A stretch of 44,902 nt of DNA from Cytophagaceae bacterium (GTDB taxonomy: Bacteria; Bacteroidota; Bacteroidia; Cytophagales; Cytophagaceae): positions 1-44,902 of the forward strand of contig JAGKWN010000024.1 in NCBI GenBank assembly GCA_021151805.1, given 5' to 3'. The notes under the pieces were generated by a model. It did not search any database. It saw only the letters and a program-made list of their open reading frames with translations, and was not told the DNA's origin. Position numbers and translations under genes: made by a program. The stretch's first letter is position 1, and each line of letters starts with the position of its first letter. Of this stretch, positions 1-8,677 are shown one piece after another.

Positions 1-30
1 CCCTATATGCTTTATAAATTATATTTTAAG

Positions 31-3000
31 ATGAAAACTACTTTATCGTTTTTTGCTAAACTACAACTGGTGCTTGTGTTTTTATTTATTTCAAAATCAT
101 TAATTGCTCAGAATTGTGGAGTGGGAAATGAATTCCATGAAACATTAAAACAATACAATAGTACTTCAAGAATACATAGTATATCTCCGGTTAACGGGAT
201 TCTTTATATTCCTATAACAATACACCAGGTTCGCCATACAAATGGCACCTATTCAAAAAATAATTCTCTTGAATCATTTTACCACAGTCTTGTCAGTCTA
301 AACAGAGTATTTTCGCAAGTACACATCCAGTTTTATGTAAATAAAAATATAGATTATATAGATAACGATGCATACTTATATCCTACACTCAATGGTACTG
401 CAAATCAGCAATTGACAACCAATTATAAAAATGCCAATACAGCTAACGTATGGATTCTGGATGGCTGGTCTGATGTGACGAGCATTGGTTATGCCGGCCC
501 AAGCGGTGTGCAGTTAGCAGATCTGTCGGAAAGGACAGTGATTCATGAGTTCGGTCATTTTTTTACATTAATGCATACATTTGATTTTGCAAACGGAGTT
601 GAAAAAGTAGCACGCTCTGGAGGAAACTGTGGAACAGCTGGAGATGGTATTTGTGATACACATGCAGATCCATATGGGTTAAATGCAACTCAGGTAACGG
701 GTGGTGTACTTACATATGCAAATTGTCAAGTAACCTCTAATACAAAAGATTTGAACAATGAAGTTTATACCCCGCCGTTTGATAATTTCATGTCATACTA
801 CAATAATGCATGCGGACTTAAATTTACACCTCAACAATTTGACCGGATGCTTACAAGTATTCCAGTTTATCATTCAGCATATAATGAAATGCAGGGAGCA
901 GGAATTGCAGGGGCGCCAACAGCTCTTAATATTATATCGAATGTCGGGTATGCTGAAATAGCCTGGACAAACAGTGCAGGATCTATTGGTACGTTGGTTG
1001 AATATTCAAAAGACGGCGGAGCTACCTGGGAGGTTATGAACGGGGTTACAAATAATCAGACCAAACTATTGTTATCGAATGTTTTTGTCGGAGTAAATTA
1101 TTCATTCAGAGCAAGACACTTGAACAGTATAGCTTATTCAACGATAGTTACTTATAGCCCAACGTACGCACACGCATTTGTGCCCATGACTAATTATGCT
1201 GCTCCAACGAGTTTACCTGCAATTGCAGGAGTTCAGGTTCTGAATACGACTTTAAATAATCAAACAAACTTACAGGATATATATTCTTTTAATACATCTA
1301 CCCAAACACCTGTTTTTTTCACCGGCAGCACGTATACGTTGAAGTTAACATTAGGATCTGATAATACGGGTAGTTATTCGGCAGGCTATTTTTTCGTGTA
1401 CATTGATGAAAACAAGGACGGTGATTTTGATGATGCCAACGAATTAAAATATCAGGAACAAGAAGCCATATATCCATTATTACTTTCGGTCCCTATAACT
1501 ATTTCAGCTCAAGCAACAGTTGGTTACACGCGTATGCGTGTTCGTGTTTTTGGACAAAATAAAAACTTCAGTTCAACCAATATGTATAATTATAGTGAAA
1601 CGGAAGATTATCTTATACAGTTTGTTAAAGATATAACTCCGACCTCTATATCGACTGTTTATAATAACTCAAACAAAACGATTGAACTTAGCTGGACTGA
1701 TAATACCAATGATTATAATTATGTGATTGAGCGGAGTACAGACGGCGTCGCTTTTTCAACAGTAAAAACAACTACTGTATCAACTCCTAAATTGTACATA
1801 GATACAGACATCGCGTTAGGTCAGAAATATTATTATCGCATAAAACATGTGAATGGAAATGTATATACTACTATTGCAGAACAATTGGTTAACGATACGC
1901 CTCCGACTTCTGTAGCTGCTGTTTACAATCAATCGAACAAAACGATTGAACTTACCTGGGCAGACAATACAAATGCATATAATTATGTAATTGAACGAAG
2001 CGTGGACGGTATTAATTTCTCAATAGTGAAAACAACAACTGCTTCAACACCTAAAGTATATGTAGATACAGATGTACTTCCCAGTCAGGAATATTCTTAC
2101 CGGATAAAGCATGTAGATGGAACAATGTATAGTGCAGTAGAGAATATTATTACACCAGAAGTGGTTAGTGAATTGACTTATTGTACTCCGATTAGTTATT
2201 TAGGCTGTGACATTTTTCAACTTACAGAATTTGCCATCCCTTCGATTAGTTTTGTTAATAATACAGCCGGAAATTGTGGATTTACATCAGATGGGTATTC
2301 AGATATGTATCCTACGAAAACAATTAATCTTACAGCAGGAAACAGTTATGCGTACACCATGAAAAATAACGACAATAATGTATGGCATGATTTTGACATG
2401 TTTCTGGATATAAATCAAAATGGAATTTTTGAATCGTCAGAAACGCTGGTTAATTTTCATACTGAAGGAGCCGATACCCCTTATGGCGCCGGTCCTTTTG
2501 TTGTGCCAGCATCTACGATGAATGGCTATACACGTTTAAGACTTAGAAACTATGTTTTTACGGATCCGGATCCGTGTACAGAGGGTATATACGGTGAAAC
2601 GGAAGATTATAAAATACTTATTTCCGGAGGTAAAGAAGGAGTTGTAATCAACCCGGTGATTACAAATATTACAGCAAATCAAATAACTCTTTCATGGTCT
2701 CCCAAAGCAGGCACAAGCCCAACCGGATACAAACTGAAAATATCAACGGACGGGGTTACCTACACAAACACAATTACGTTAACAAGTAGTCAGACATCAT
2801 ATACCTATACAGGTTTGTTATCTAATCAAAGATATTTTATACAGGTTGTTGCTTCAGGTACAATAGAATCTGATCCTAAAACTGTGTGGACATATACATT
2901 GCCTTTAAGTACAGCTATCGTGCATGAAGTATCGGGTGAGACAAATGCAATTTCTGCATACCCAAATCCAGTATCCGGTATATTGACCATAAAAGCACAT

Positions 3001-3159
3001 GGTGCCGCTTCGCTGGTGAACAGTTATGGACAGGTTATAAAGAATGAGCGTGTTGAAGAAGCTGCATACTGGGATATGAATGGTTTTGTATCCGGGATTT
3101 ACTTTTTATATATCCAAAATGAAAATCAAACGCAGGTAGTAAAAATTATTAAACAATAG
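31..3159 (+). CDS. Secreted M43-like zinc metalloprotease, FN3/GEVED repeats, T9SS cargo
   Basis: Predicted secreted protease. I start at the ATG at 31, which opens directly on a signal peptide ending in IAQ; an in-frame ATG at 7 would add eight residues. The peptidase domain (about 50-290) has the zinc motif HEFGHFFTLMH beginning at residue 172, a CDTHADP segment and a NFMSYY Met-turn near 252, as in pappalysin/cytophagalysin metzincins. The usual Gly of HExxHxxGxxH is Thr here. Then come FN3 (about 295-375), GEVED (about 450-531, ending YSETEDY), two closely similar FN3 units (536-618 and 624-707), a second GEVED (about 785-865), a fourth FN3 (874-957) and a type A T9SS sorting domain (AYPNPVSG near 976 to the end). 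It should be exported by Sec and then T9SS and attached to or released from the cell surface. Substrate unknown. Confidence 0.87.
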   Translation: MKTTLSFFAKLQLVLVFLFISKSLIAQNCGVGNEFHETLKQYNSTSRIHSISPVNGILYIPITIHQVRHTNGTYSKNNSLESFYHSLVSLNRVFSQVHIQFYVNKNIDYIDNDAYLYPTLNGTANQQLTTNYKNANTANVWILDGWSDVTSIGYAGPSGVQLADLSERTVIHEFGHFFTLMHTFDFANGVEKVARSGGNCGTAGDGICDTHADPYGLNATQVTGGVLTYANCQVTSNTKDLNNEVYTPPFDNFMSYYNNACGLKFTPQQFDRMLTSIPVYHSAYNEMQGAGIAGAPTALNIISNVGYAEIAWTNSAGSIGTLVEYSKDGGATWEVMNGVTNNQTKLLLSNVFVGVNYSFRARHLNSIAYSTIVTYSPTYAHAFVPMTNYAAPTSLPAIAGVQVLNTTLNNQTNLQDIYSFNTSTQTPVFFTGSTYTLKLTLGSDNTGSYSAGYFFVYIDENKDGDFDDANELKYQEQEAIYPLLLSVPITISAQATVGYTRMRVRVFGQNKNFSSTNMYNYSETEDYLIQFVKDITPTSISTVYNNSNKTIELSWTDNTNDYNYVIERSTDGVAFSTVKTTTVSTPKLYIDTDIALGQKYYYRIKHVNGNVYTTIAEQLVNDTPPTSVAAVYNQSNKTIELTWADNTNAYNYVIERSVDGINFSIVKTTTASTPKVYVDTDVLPSQEYSYRIKHVDGTMYSAVENIITPEVVSELTYCTPISYLGCDIFQLTEFAIPSISFVNNTAGNCGFTSDGYSDMYPTKTINLTAGNSYAYTMKNNDNNVWHDFDMFLDINQNGIFESSETLVNFHTEGADTPYGAGPFVVPASTMNGYTRLRLRNYVFTDPDPCTEGIYGETEDYKILISGGKEGVVINPVITNITANQITLSWSPKAGTSPTGYKLKISTDGVTYTNTITLTSSQTSYTYTGLLSNQRYFIQVVASGTIESDPKTVWTYTLPLSTAIVHEVSGETNAISAYPNPVSGILTIKAHGAASLVNSYGQVIKNERVEEAAYWDMNGFVSGIYFLYIQNENQTQVVKIIKQ

Positions 3160-3187
3160 GCAGCGTAATTATTCTGAACTTATTTTG

Positions 3188-3232
3188 AATGTGTGATTGG
3201 TATATTATAATTGTACCAATCACACATTTTTT
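3188..3232. terminator. Bidirectional hairpin terminator overlapping the APP1-like stop codon
   Basis: A perfect 15-bp stem (3188-3202 with 3214-3228) and 11-nt loop are followed by a T run on the plus strand. It lies between the convergent protease and phosphatase genes. Its right arm contains the last codons and TGA stop of the minus-strand gene. Confidence 0.75.
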
Positions 3233-4158
3233 ATTAAAGGAAATTCTGTTCCATAATACAAACCGATATGCTGTTCTTTTAATAGCTTGCTCGAATAAGC
3301 AACAACCTCATCATCGGCAGGGCGGTCAACCACTTTGAGTATGACAATGTATTTGATGTTGGTCGGAAATTTTTCTGCCATGCGCAAATAAATATCCAGG
3401 TCGTGCTGGGTATTGTCTCCTAGCAACACAAAACCTTTTTCAGGGAAGAAACGAATCAGCTGGTTCAGTGTCGCCAGTTTGTGCAGGTCTTGTGCGGGGA
3501 ATTTTTTGCCGCGGAATACATCCCGCAGCTTACGCATCTCTTTCAAAAAAATCGGTCCTTTAGGAAAATCATTGTGCTTCAGAAAACGATAGATCAGCGG
3601 ATAGAGATTCTGTTCACTGTTGGATAAATAAAATGGTGTGACACCCGCCCCATATTGATCGCGAATCAGTTTCATGGTCGGTTCAACTGCCTGGCGTTTT
3701 TCAACCTTTGTGAACATCAATGTCAGGAATTTTGAAAACTTATTGGAGATGTATGAATGAATAACAGTATCATCAATATCTGAAACAAGTATGATATCGT
3801 TACGGATCTCGTGGATGGCAAGGTCATACAGTTCATTCATAAACTTAACAGAAACACCGGCTATCTGGATATCCAACACTGCATGCTGCCCTGGTACCAG
3901 ATCTGTTGTAAAAAAGAAAGAACCTTTGGTATCTGTCGTTGTTGTTGCTTTGCCTGAATTAAAGATGATCTCTACCTGCTGTTCGGCTACAAAACGTGTA
4001 CGATACAAAGAATACAAAGTGAAAAATGTTTTTACGTTGCTGAAGCCGGTGAAGCTAAGGTCTTTTATAAGCGAGTAGGTGAGGTGGCCGAAGACCATCA
4101 CCTTCTCGCCGTTAGATAAGGCATAAAAGCTGAGTAATATGGGTTGTTGTGATTTCAC
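3220..4158 (-). CDS. APP1-family phosphatidate phosphatase (HAD-like, DUF2183)
   Basis: 312 residues with the App1 catalytic domain in the C-terminal half: motif DIDDT at 127-131 (the DxDxT of HAD phosphatases), a YLSNSEQ motif II, a lysine in FLKEMRKLRD, and LLGDNTQHDLDIY as the acidic motif. The N-terminal 120 residues look like the beta-rich domain usually found in front of App1 domains. By family it dephosphorylates phosphatidic acid to diacylglycerol, although bacterial members are hardly studied. There is no signal peptide, so it is probably cytoplasmic or membrane-peripheral. Its ATG overlaps the stop of the upstream lipid kinase gene by 4 nt, so the two are almost certainly co-transcribed and translationally coupled. 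Confidence 0.85.
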   Translation of the reverse strand: MKSQQPILLSFYALSNGEKVMVFGHLTYSLIKDLSFTGFSNVKTFFTLYSLYRTRFVAEQQVEIIFNSGKATTTTDTKGSFFFTTDLVPGQHAVLDIQIAGVSVKFMNELYDLAIHEIRNDIILVSDIDDTVIHSYISNKFSKFLTLMFTKVEKRQAVEPTMKLIRDQYGAGVTPFYLSNSEQNLYPLIYRFLKHNDFPKGPIFLKEMRKLRDVFRGKKFPAQDLHKLATLNQLIRFFPEKGFVLLGDNTQHDLDIYLRMAEKFPTNIKYIVILKVVDRPADDEVVAYSSKLLKEQHIGLYYGTEFPLIKNV

Positions 4159-5027
4159 GGTATTAAAATAAGTATAGCTGAAGGAAGTATTTCAATTTTT
4201 AAATAATCTACCGCACCAATGTATTCACCATCGATTTGCAGATCGGCTTTCTGGTCAACAAAAATTTCTGCCTGCTTACAGCTGATCACATCGGCAAACA
4301 TATCCCGGTCGATGAAGATGTTGAATTTGGTAAGCCCAGCTTTAACAGCATCCGTTAAACTTATTTTTGGAATATTTCGGATCTCAAACAAACCATCGTG
4401 CACAGAGCCTTCCGTGATTTTAATGCCGGTACCGTACATGTTGGCATTGGCAAAGGCAAGCATGTATCCTTCCTGTTCAATCGTTTCCTTATCTGTTTTA
4501 ATGGTATAGTGCATTAACGGTGTTTCAACCATCGCATGAATGAGATGGCGTGCATAACCAAGCATGCCGCTATGACCGTTTTCTGCATATTCTTTTACCA
4601 TCATTCCATTGATGCCAATATCTGCCAGGTGTACGCAAATGTGCGTATTGTTGATCCGTAGCAGATCCAACGGCAGTGGTGGCAGATCTGCAAAGATATA
4701 GTTTGCAAGTGCTGTGTCTTCATCCGGTATATTTAAGGCAGTTGCCAATCCGTTTGCGGAGCCTAACGGGAGTAACACAATTGGTATGCCCGTGCCAATG
4801 AGATTACGCGCAACCAGTTGTATAGTGCCATCGCCGCCGCCCGCTACCACGCGATCCGGTTTGTATAAGTTGATCTCTTCACGGATCCGCTCGTCATCGC
4901 GTTTGCCGGTTGTATAAAGAATATTAACAGAGATGTGTTTAGCTGCTGCAGTCTCCTGAATACACGCCATGGTTGCTTCGCTGCGACTGGTACCTGAATT
5001 GGGATTGATAACAAATAAAATTTTCAT
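4155..5027 (-). CDS. Diacylglycerol/sphingosine kinase-family lipid kinase (YegS/DgkB-like)
   Basis: 290 residues with the DAGK catalytic fold: an N-terminal INPNSG motif, GGGDGT at 63-68 and the nucleotide-binding PLGSANGLA at 87-95 (commonly PxGTxND in other members). The family phosphorylates diacylglycerol or a related lipid using ATP at the inner face of the membrane. The C-terminal beta-sandwich (DGLFEIRNI, DGEYIGAVD) is present, so the protein is full length. It is the first gene of a two-gene minus-strand operon; the next gene overlaps by ATGA and encodes a phosphatase of the opposite reaction type. The actual lipid substrate cannot be read from the sequence. Confidence 0.87.
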   Translation of the reverse strand: MKILFVINPNSGTSRSEATMACIQETAAAKHISVNILYTTGKRDDERIREEINLYKPDRVVAGGGDGTIQLVARNLIGTGIPIVLLPLGSANGLATALNIPDEDTALANYIFADLPPLPLDLLRINNTHICVHLADIGINGMMVKEYAENGHSGMLGYARHLIHAMVETPLMHYTIKTDKETIEQEGYMLAFANANMYGTGIKITEGSVHDGLFEIRNIPKISLTDAVKAGLTKFNIFIDRDMFADVISCKQAEIFVDQKADLQIDGEYIGAVDYLKIEILPSAILILIP

Positions 5028-5145
5028 ATGCCGGTTACATAATACTTTGCTGGTGTATTATATAATATACAAAGAACAGGAGAGTATTGCCAGAAAATAT
5101 AGCCCATCTTTATGAATATAAAATAAAAAAACGCCAGTAACGTTC

Positions 5146-5153
5146 TATATTTG
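5146..5153 (+). promoter_or_regulatory. Bacteroidota -7 element upstream of the LRR gene
   Basis: TATATTTG matches TAnnTTTG exactly and lies 36 nt before the ATG at 5190. No clear TTTG -33 box is seen at the usual distance. Because this element contains the TTG at 5151, that upstream codon is unlikely to be the translation start. Confidence 0.5.
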
Positions 5154-5189
5154 CATTACCCCACTATCAGCAATTCTTTTATAATTTTC

Positions 5190-6935
5190 ATGCGTTCATA
5201 TTTACTTTTCTTATTTCTTACAACAACCTTCTTCTTTTCTTTTTCACGGCAGATACAGGCGCAATATGTAACCATACCGGATGCAAATTTTGCTGCCTAT
5301 CTAAAAGCTAAATTCCCATCCTGCATGCAGGGGAATAAAATGGATACTACCTGCTCAGCTATAACTACACTTACACAAATGGATGTTATCGAAAGCTCTA
5401 TTGAAGATTTAACAGGCATACAGTATTTTGATCAGCTGGTAAAATTAACATGTTACAGAAATAAACTTTCTTTTCTGCCTCCGTTACCTTCCACACTGAA
5501 AGAATTAGCATGTAGTGAGAATAGACTTACATCGTTACCTGCATTGCCTGCCTCACTCCGTGTTTTCAGCTGCAGTGCTAACATGTTAACAGTCTTGCCT
5601 CCTATGCCCGCGTCATTGGAGTGGTTATTATGTGCAGCAAATAATCTTACAACATTACCACCTCTTCCGGCTTCGCTCACAAAGTTAGACTGTGCACAAA
5701 ATCAGCTAATATCTTTACCTGTTTTACCACAATCACTTGAAATACTCATTTGCTGGAGTAATCAATTAACTGTTTTACCTGCTTTGCCACCTGCTTTAGC
5801 TTATTTACGATGTGAGTTGAATCAGCTAACCACATTACCTGCACTGCCGGCATCCTTAGTAGAAGTAAACGCAAGTGGAAATTTATTGACTAACCTGCCG
5901 CCATTGCCGCAAAGTCTGGAATATTTAAACTGTAGTGAAAACAAGCTTGAACAACTCCCGGCTTTCCCTGCATCGCTGATCAACTTAAATTGTAGCGCTA
6001 ATTTATTAACGTCTTTACCTTATTTACCGGCAAATCTCCAGACATTGGGATGCGAAGATAACCAGCTAACCATTTTACCTTATCTGCCGGAAGGACTTAC
6101 AAATATGGCTTGCAGGCATAATGATATTAGTTGTCTACCGGTATTACCGAATACATTGACCAATCTGCTTACCGATACGCTGTGTCGCCCGAATATGCCT
6201 GCCAGCCTTAGAGTGAATGTACCATCAAATGCTACCAGCTGTTCCGCCTTAGCTTTTGCACATACACGTGTATGTGCCGGCGATTCTACCGTTTTTACAA
6301 TGAAGGGCGCAAACTGTCATGCTTTCCTGTGGGACTTTGATGATCCGGTTACAGGAGCCAATAATACATCTACACTGCAAAATCCAAAACATTTATTTTC
6401 AAAACCCGGTACATTCCATGTAAAGCTGATCAGCTATGTTTCGGATCCGGCAACGGTGATTACCAAAACGGTGATTGTAGATAAACTGCCTCGCATTGAC
6501 TTAGGAGATGATCACAGCATGTGTCCCGACGACGGTATTGTGCTGGACGCGGGCGTTGGTTTCGAATCCTATGTGTGGCAGGATGGTTCCTCGTTGCAGA
6601 CATATGCCGTTAAAGCTGCAGGTACATATACGGTAACAGCTACGAATGCCTGCGGTACCGTTACAGATGCTGTTCTGCTGCGTGATTATACATTAACAAT
6701 CCCCAATCTGTTTACACCTAATAAAGATGGATTGAATGATACATTTGAAATTAAAGGGACAGATGGAGATTACGGAACTTTACAGGTATTTAATTCCTGG
6801 GGCGGACAAATATTCGGGGCAGAAAGGTATTACAACAACTGGAGTGGCGAAGAAATGCCGGCAGGTATTTATTATTATTCGTTCACGTTAAAAAGCTGTC
6901 CCGCACAAAAAGGATGGATACAGATCATACGTTAA
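5190..6935 (+). CDS. Secreted YopM/IpaH-type leucine-rich repeat protein with PKD domain, T9SS type B
   Basis: The start is the ATG at 5190, which begins a clear signal peptide (MRSYLLFLFL...IQAQ). From 5475 to 6194 the gene encodes 12 consecutive repeats of exactly 20 residues with consensus LPxLPxSLxxLxCxxNxLTx, with no insertions or deletions; only the last is degenerate. This is the short bacterial LRR class known from YopM and IpaH. A PKD-like domain (FLWDFDDPVTGANN), an Ig-like segment (YVWQDGSS, GTYTVTATNACG) and a gliding-motility type C-terminal domain (TIPNLFTPNKDGLNDTFEIKG to KGWIQIIR) follow. That tail marks type B T9SS export. The likely role is surface adhesion or ligand binding; the partner is unknown. 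The convergent gene downstream is rhomboid. Confidence 0.87.
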   Translation: MRSYLLFLFLTTTFFFSFSRQIQAQYVTIPDANFAAYLKAKFPSCMQGNKMDTTCSAITTLTQMDVIESSIEDLTGIQYFDQLVKLTCYRNKLSFLPPLPSTLKELACSENRLTSLPALPASLRVFSCSANMLTVLPPMPASLEWLLCAANNLTTLPPLPASLTKLDCAQNQLISLPVLPQSLEILICWSNQLTVLPALPPALAYLRCELNQLTTLPALPASLVEVNASGNLLTNLPPLPQSLEYLNCSENKLEQLPAFPASLINLNCSANLLTSLPYLPANLQTLGCEDNQLTILPYLPEGLTNMACRHNDISCLPVLPNTLTNLLTDTLCRPNMPASLRVNVPSNATSCSALAFAHTRVCAGDSTVFTMKGANCHAFLWDFDDPVTGANNTSTLQNPKHLFSKPGTFHVKLISYVSDPATVITKTVIVDKLPRIDLGDDHSMCPDDGIVLDAGVGFESYVWQDGSSLQTYAVKAAGTYTVTATNACGTVTDAVLLRDYTLTIPNLFTPNKDGLNDTFEIKGTDGDYGTLQVFNSWGGQIFGAERYYNNWSGEEMPAGIYYYSFTLKSCPAQKGWIQIIR

Positions 6936-6979
6936 AATGTATGATCTTCCGTTAACATACGCAATATATAAAGCGGAAG
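6923..6979. terminator. Weak hairpins between convergent genes
   Basis: GATCATAC (6923-6930) pairs perfectly with GTATGATC (6939-6946) around the LRR stop codon. A second stem, CTTCCG at 6946-6951 with CGGAAG at 6974-6979, follows, with a TATTTTTAT tail. They may stop transcription from one or both sides; neither is a strong classical terminator. Confidence 0.35.
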
Positions 6980-6984
6980 TATTT

Positions 6985-7602
6985 TTATCGCAGGAATTCC
7001 GGTCTCCAATGGAATATTGCAGTGAGTACATCCGGAATCAGGTGTGGGTATAAAGCACCCACAAATACCAACCCGACAACCGCACCATAAAAGTGAGCAG
7101 AGTGGTTAATGTTATCGCCGCTGCGTTTGTCCATGTAATAGGAATAGCCTAAATACAGCGCACCAAAAAGAAACGCAGGCATACAAATGAATGCATACAG
7201 ACAAATCTCGTTAAGCGGATCGAATAGTATGGATGCAAAGACAACAGCCGACACTGCACCTGATGCGCCAAGCGAAGCATAGTAGGAATTGTTTTTATAT
7301 TTCAGGTAGGTAGGAATATCTGAAATTACAATCGCTGCCATATACATGATGATGAAAGGATATGTGCCCAGACTGTATTCAACAATTTCGCCAAAGAAAT
7401 ACAACGAGAGCATGTTCACAGCCAGGTGCAGAAAATTTGCGTGAATAAAACCGGAGGTGATAAAACGGTAATATTCTTTTTTACGCTCTACCCAATATGG
7501 TGTCAGGATCAATCGGTTCATTACCTCCGGGTTGTTCAGCGCAAAAAAACTGACAACACAGTTTACAATAATGAGTATGGTAGTTACCGAAAGATTATTC
7601 AT
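6985..7602 (-). CDS. Rhomboid-family intramembrane serine protease
   Basis: 205 residues, mostly hydrophobic, with about six membrane segments. The catalytic serine is S114 in GASG, the general base is H170 in AHFYGAVVG on the last helix, and the conserved HLAVNM (59-64) supplies the oxyanion-hole histidine and asparagine. All key residues of an active rhomboid are present, so it should cleave transmembrane substrates within the inner membrane. It lies 24 nt after the polyprenyl synthase gene on the same strand and is probably the last gene of that transcript. Substrate unknown. Confidence 0.9.
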   Translation of the reverse strand: MNNLSVTTILIIVNCVVSFFALNNPEVMNRLILTPYWVERKKEYYRFITSGFIHANFLHLAVNMLSLYFFGEIVEYSLGTYPFIIMYMAAIVISDIPTYLKYKNNSYYASLGASGAVSAVVFASILFDPLNEICLYAFICMPAFLFGALYLGYSYYMDKRSGDNINHSAHFYGAVVGLVFVGALYPHLIPDVLTAIFHWRPEFLR

Positions 7603-7626
7603 GAAGAAAATGTTTAATATTTACTG

Positions 7627-8604
7627 TTATTGTTCGCGGCCGATCAAAGCAAGCAGATAGTTTTTAATGTAATGCTTACGGAAGATGGAACCTTTCACTT
7701 TGCCTAACGATTCAATGGCTTTGTTAAAATATTCTTCGATCAATGCTTCTGCTTCTGCTTTAATCTCCAATTGATCATAAATAGCAGTTACGCCTGCAAT
7801 CTTTGCTTTGTCAGAAACCGTTTTATCCGTCAATAATTTTTCCAGTTCTTTTTTCGTTTTGCCTTCTGCTTTTTCAAGGGCACGGGTCAGTAAAAACGTT
7901 TTTTTGTTGGCAAGAATATCCCCACCAACCTGTTTGCCGAATGTAGCTGCATCTCCATATACATCAAGCAAATCATCTTTCAGCTGAAAACCAATACCAG
8001 CCGATTCACCAGCTGTGCGCAGATGGTTGCAGCTCTTATCATCCGCATCACCTAAGATGGCTCCCAACTCCATGCTGAAGCCCAATAGTACTGCAGTCTT
8101 CAAGCGGATCATGTTGATGTATTCTTCTACGGTAACCGACGCTACCGTTTCGAAGTTCATGTCCAGTTGCTGACCTTCACATACACCTGCTGCTGTTTCG
8201 TTAAAACGATCCAACACACGTTTCAGGTGTTTCTCATCAACAAGCATCAATTGTTTATACGCTTCTACCAGCATAACGTCGCCCGATAGAATAGCAATGT
8301 TTGTATTCCATTTTTCATGAACAGTTGCATTGCCTCTTCTCAAAGGTGCATTGTCCATGATGTCGTCGTGCATGAGCGTAAAGTTATGGAATACTTCAAC
8401 GGCAACGGCCGCGTCCATTACTTTTGTATAGTCTTCTGTAAAAATGTAATTGGAAAGCAAGGTCAGGATAGGACGCATGCGCTTGCCGCCCAGATCCATA
8501 ATGTAGCGGATGGGGTCGTATAGTTCTGCAGGTTCTTTACCAAATTCAGCTTTTGAAATTGCTTTTGTAATGTCTTTGGTTAAACGTTCTGTAGTGAGTA
8601 ACAT
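7627..8604 (-). CDS. Polyprenyl (trans-isoprenyl) diphosphate synthase
   Basis: 325 residues. Both aspartate-rich motifs are intact: DDIMD at 80-84 (first, followed by RRG) and DDLLD at 210-214 (second, in FQLKDDLLD). The GGKRMRP substrate motif is at 39-45. The enzyme condenses isopentenyl diphosphate units onto an allylic diphosphate, giving precursors for quinones, carotenoids or lipid carriers. Product length cannot be fixed from sequence alone. It lies 73 nt downstream of rnr and 24 nt upstream of the rhomboid gene, all on the minus strand. Confidence 0.9.
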   Translation of the reverse strand: MLLTTERLTKDITKAISKAEFGKEPAELYDPIRYIMDLGGKRMRPILTLLSNYIFTEDYTKVMDAAVAVEVFHNFTLMHDDIMDNAPLRRGNATVHEKWNTNIAILSGDVMLVEAYKQLMLVDEKHLKRVLDRFNETAAGVCEGQQLDMNFETVASVTVEEYINMIRLKTAVLLGFSMELGAILGDADDKSCNHLRTAGESAGIGFQLKDDLLDVYGDAATFGKQVGGDILANKKTFLLTRALEKAEGKTKKELEKLLTDKTVSDKAKIAGVTAIYDQLEIKAEAEALIEEYFNKAIESLGKVKGSIFRKHYIKNYLLALIGREQ

Positions 8605-8677
8605 ATTATTAAATTAATGCAGTATTTAGAAAGAATAGATTAAATCATCTACTGAGACAGCAGCACAGGCCTATGGA

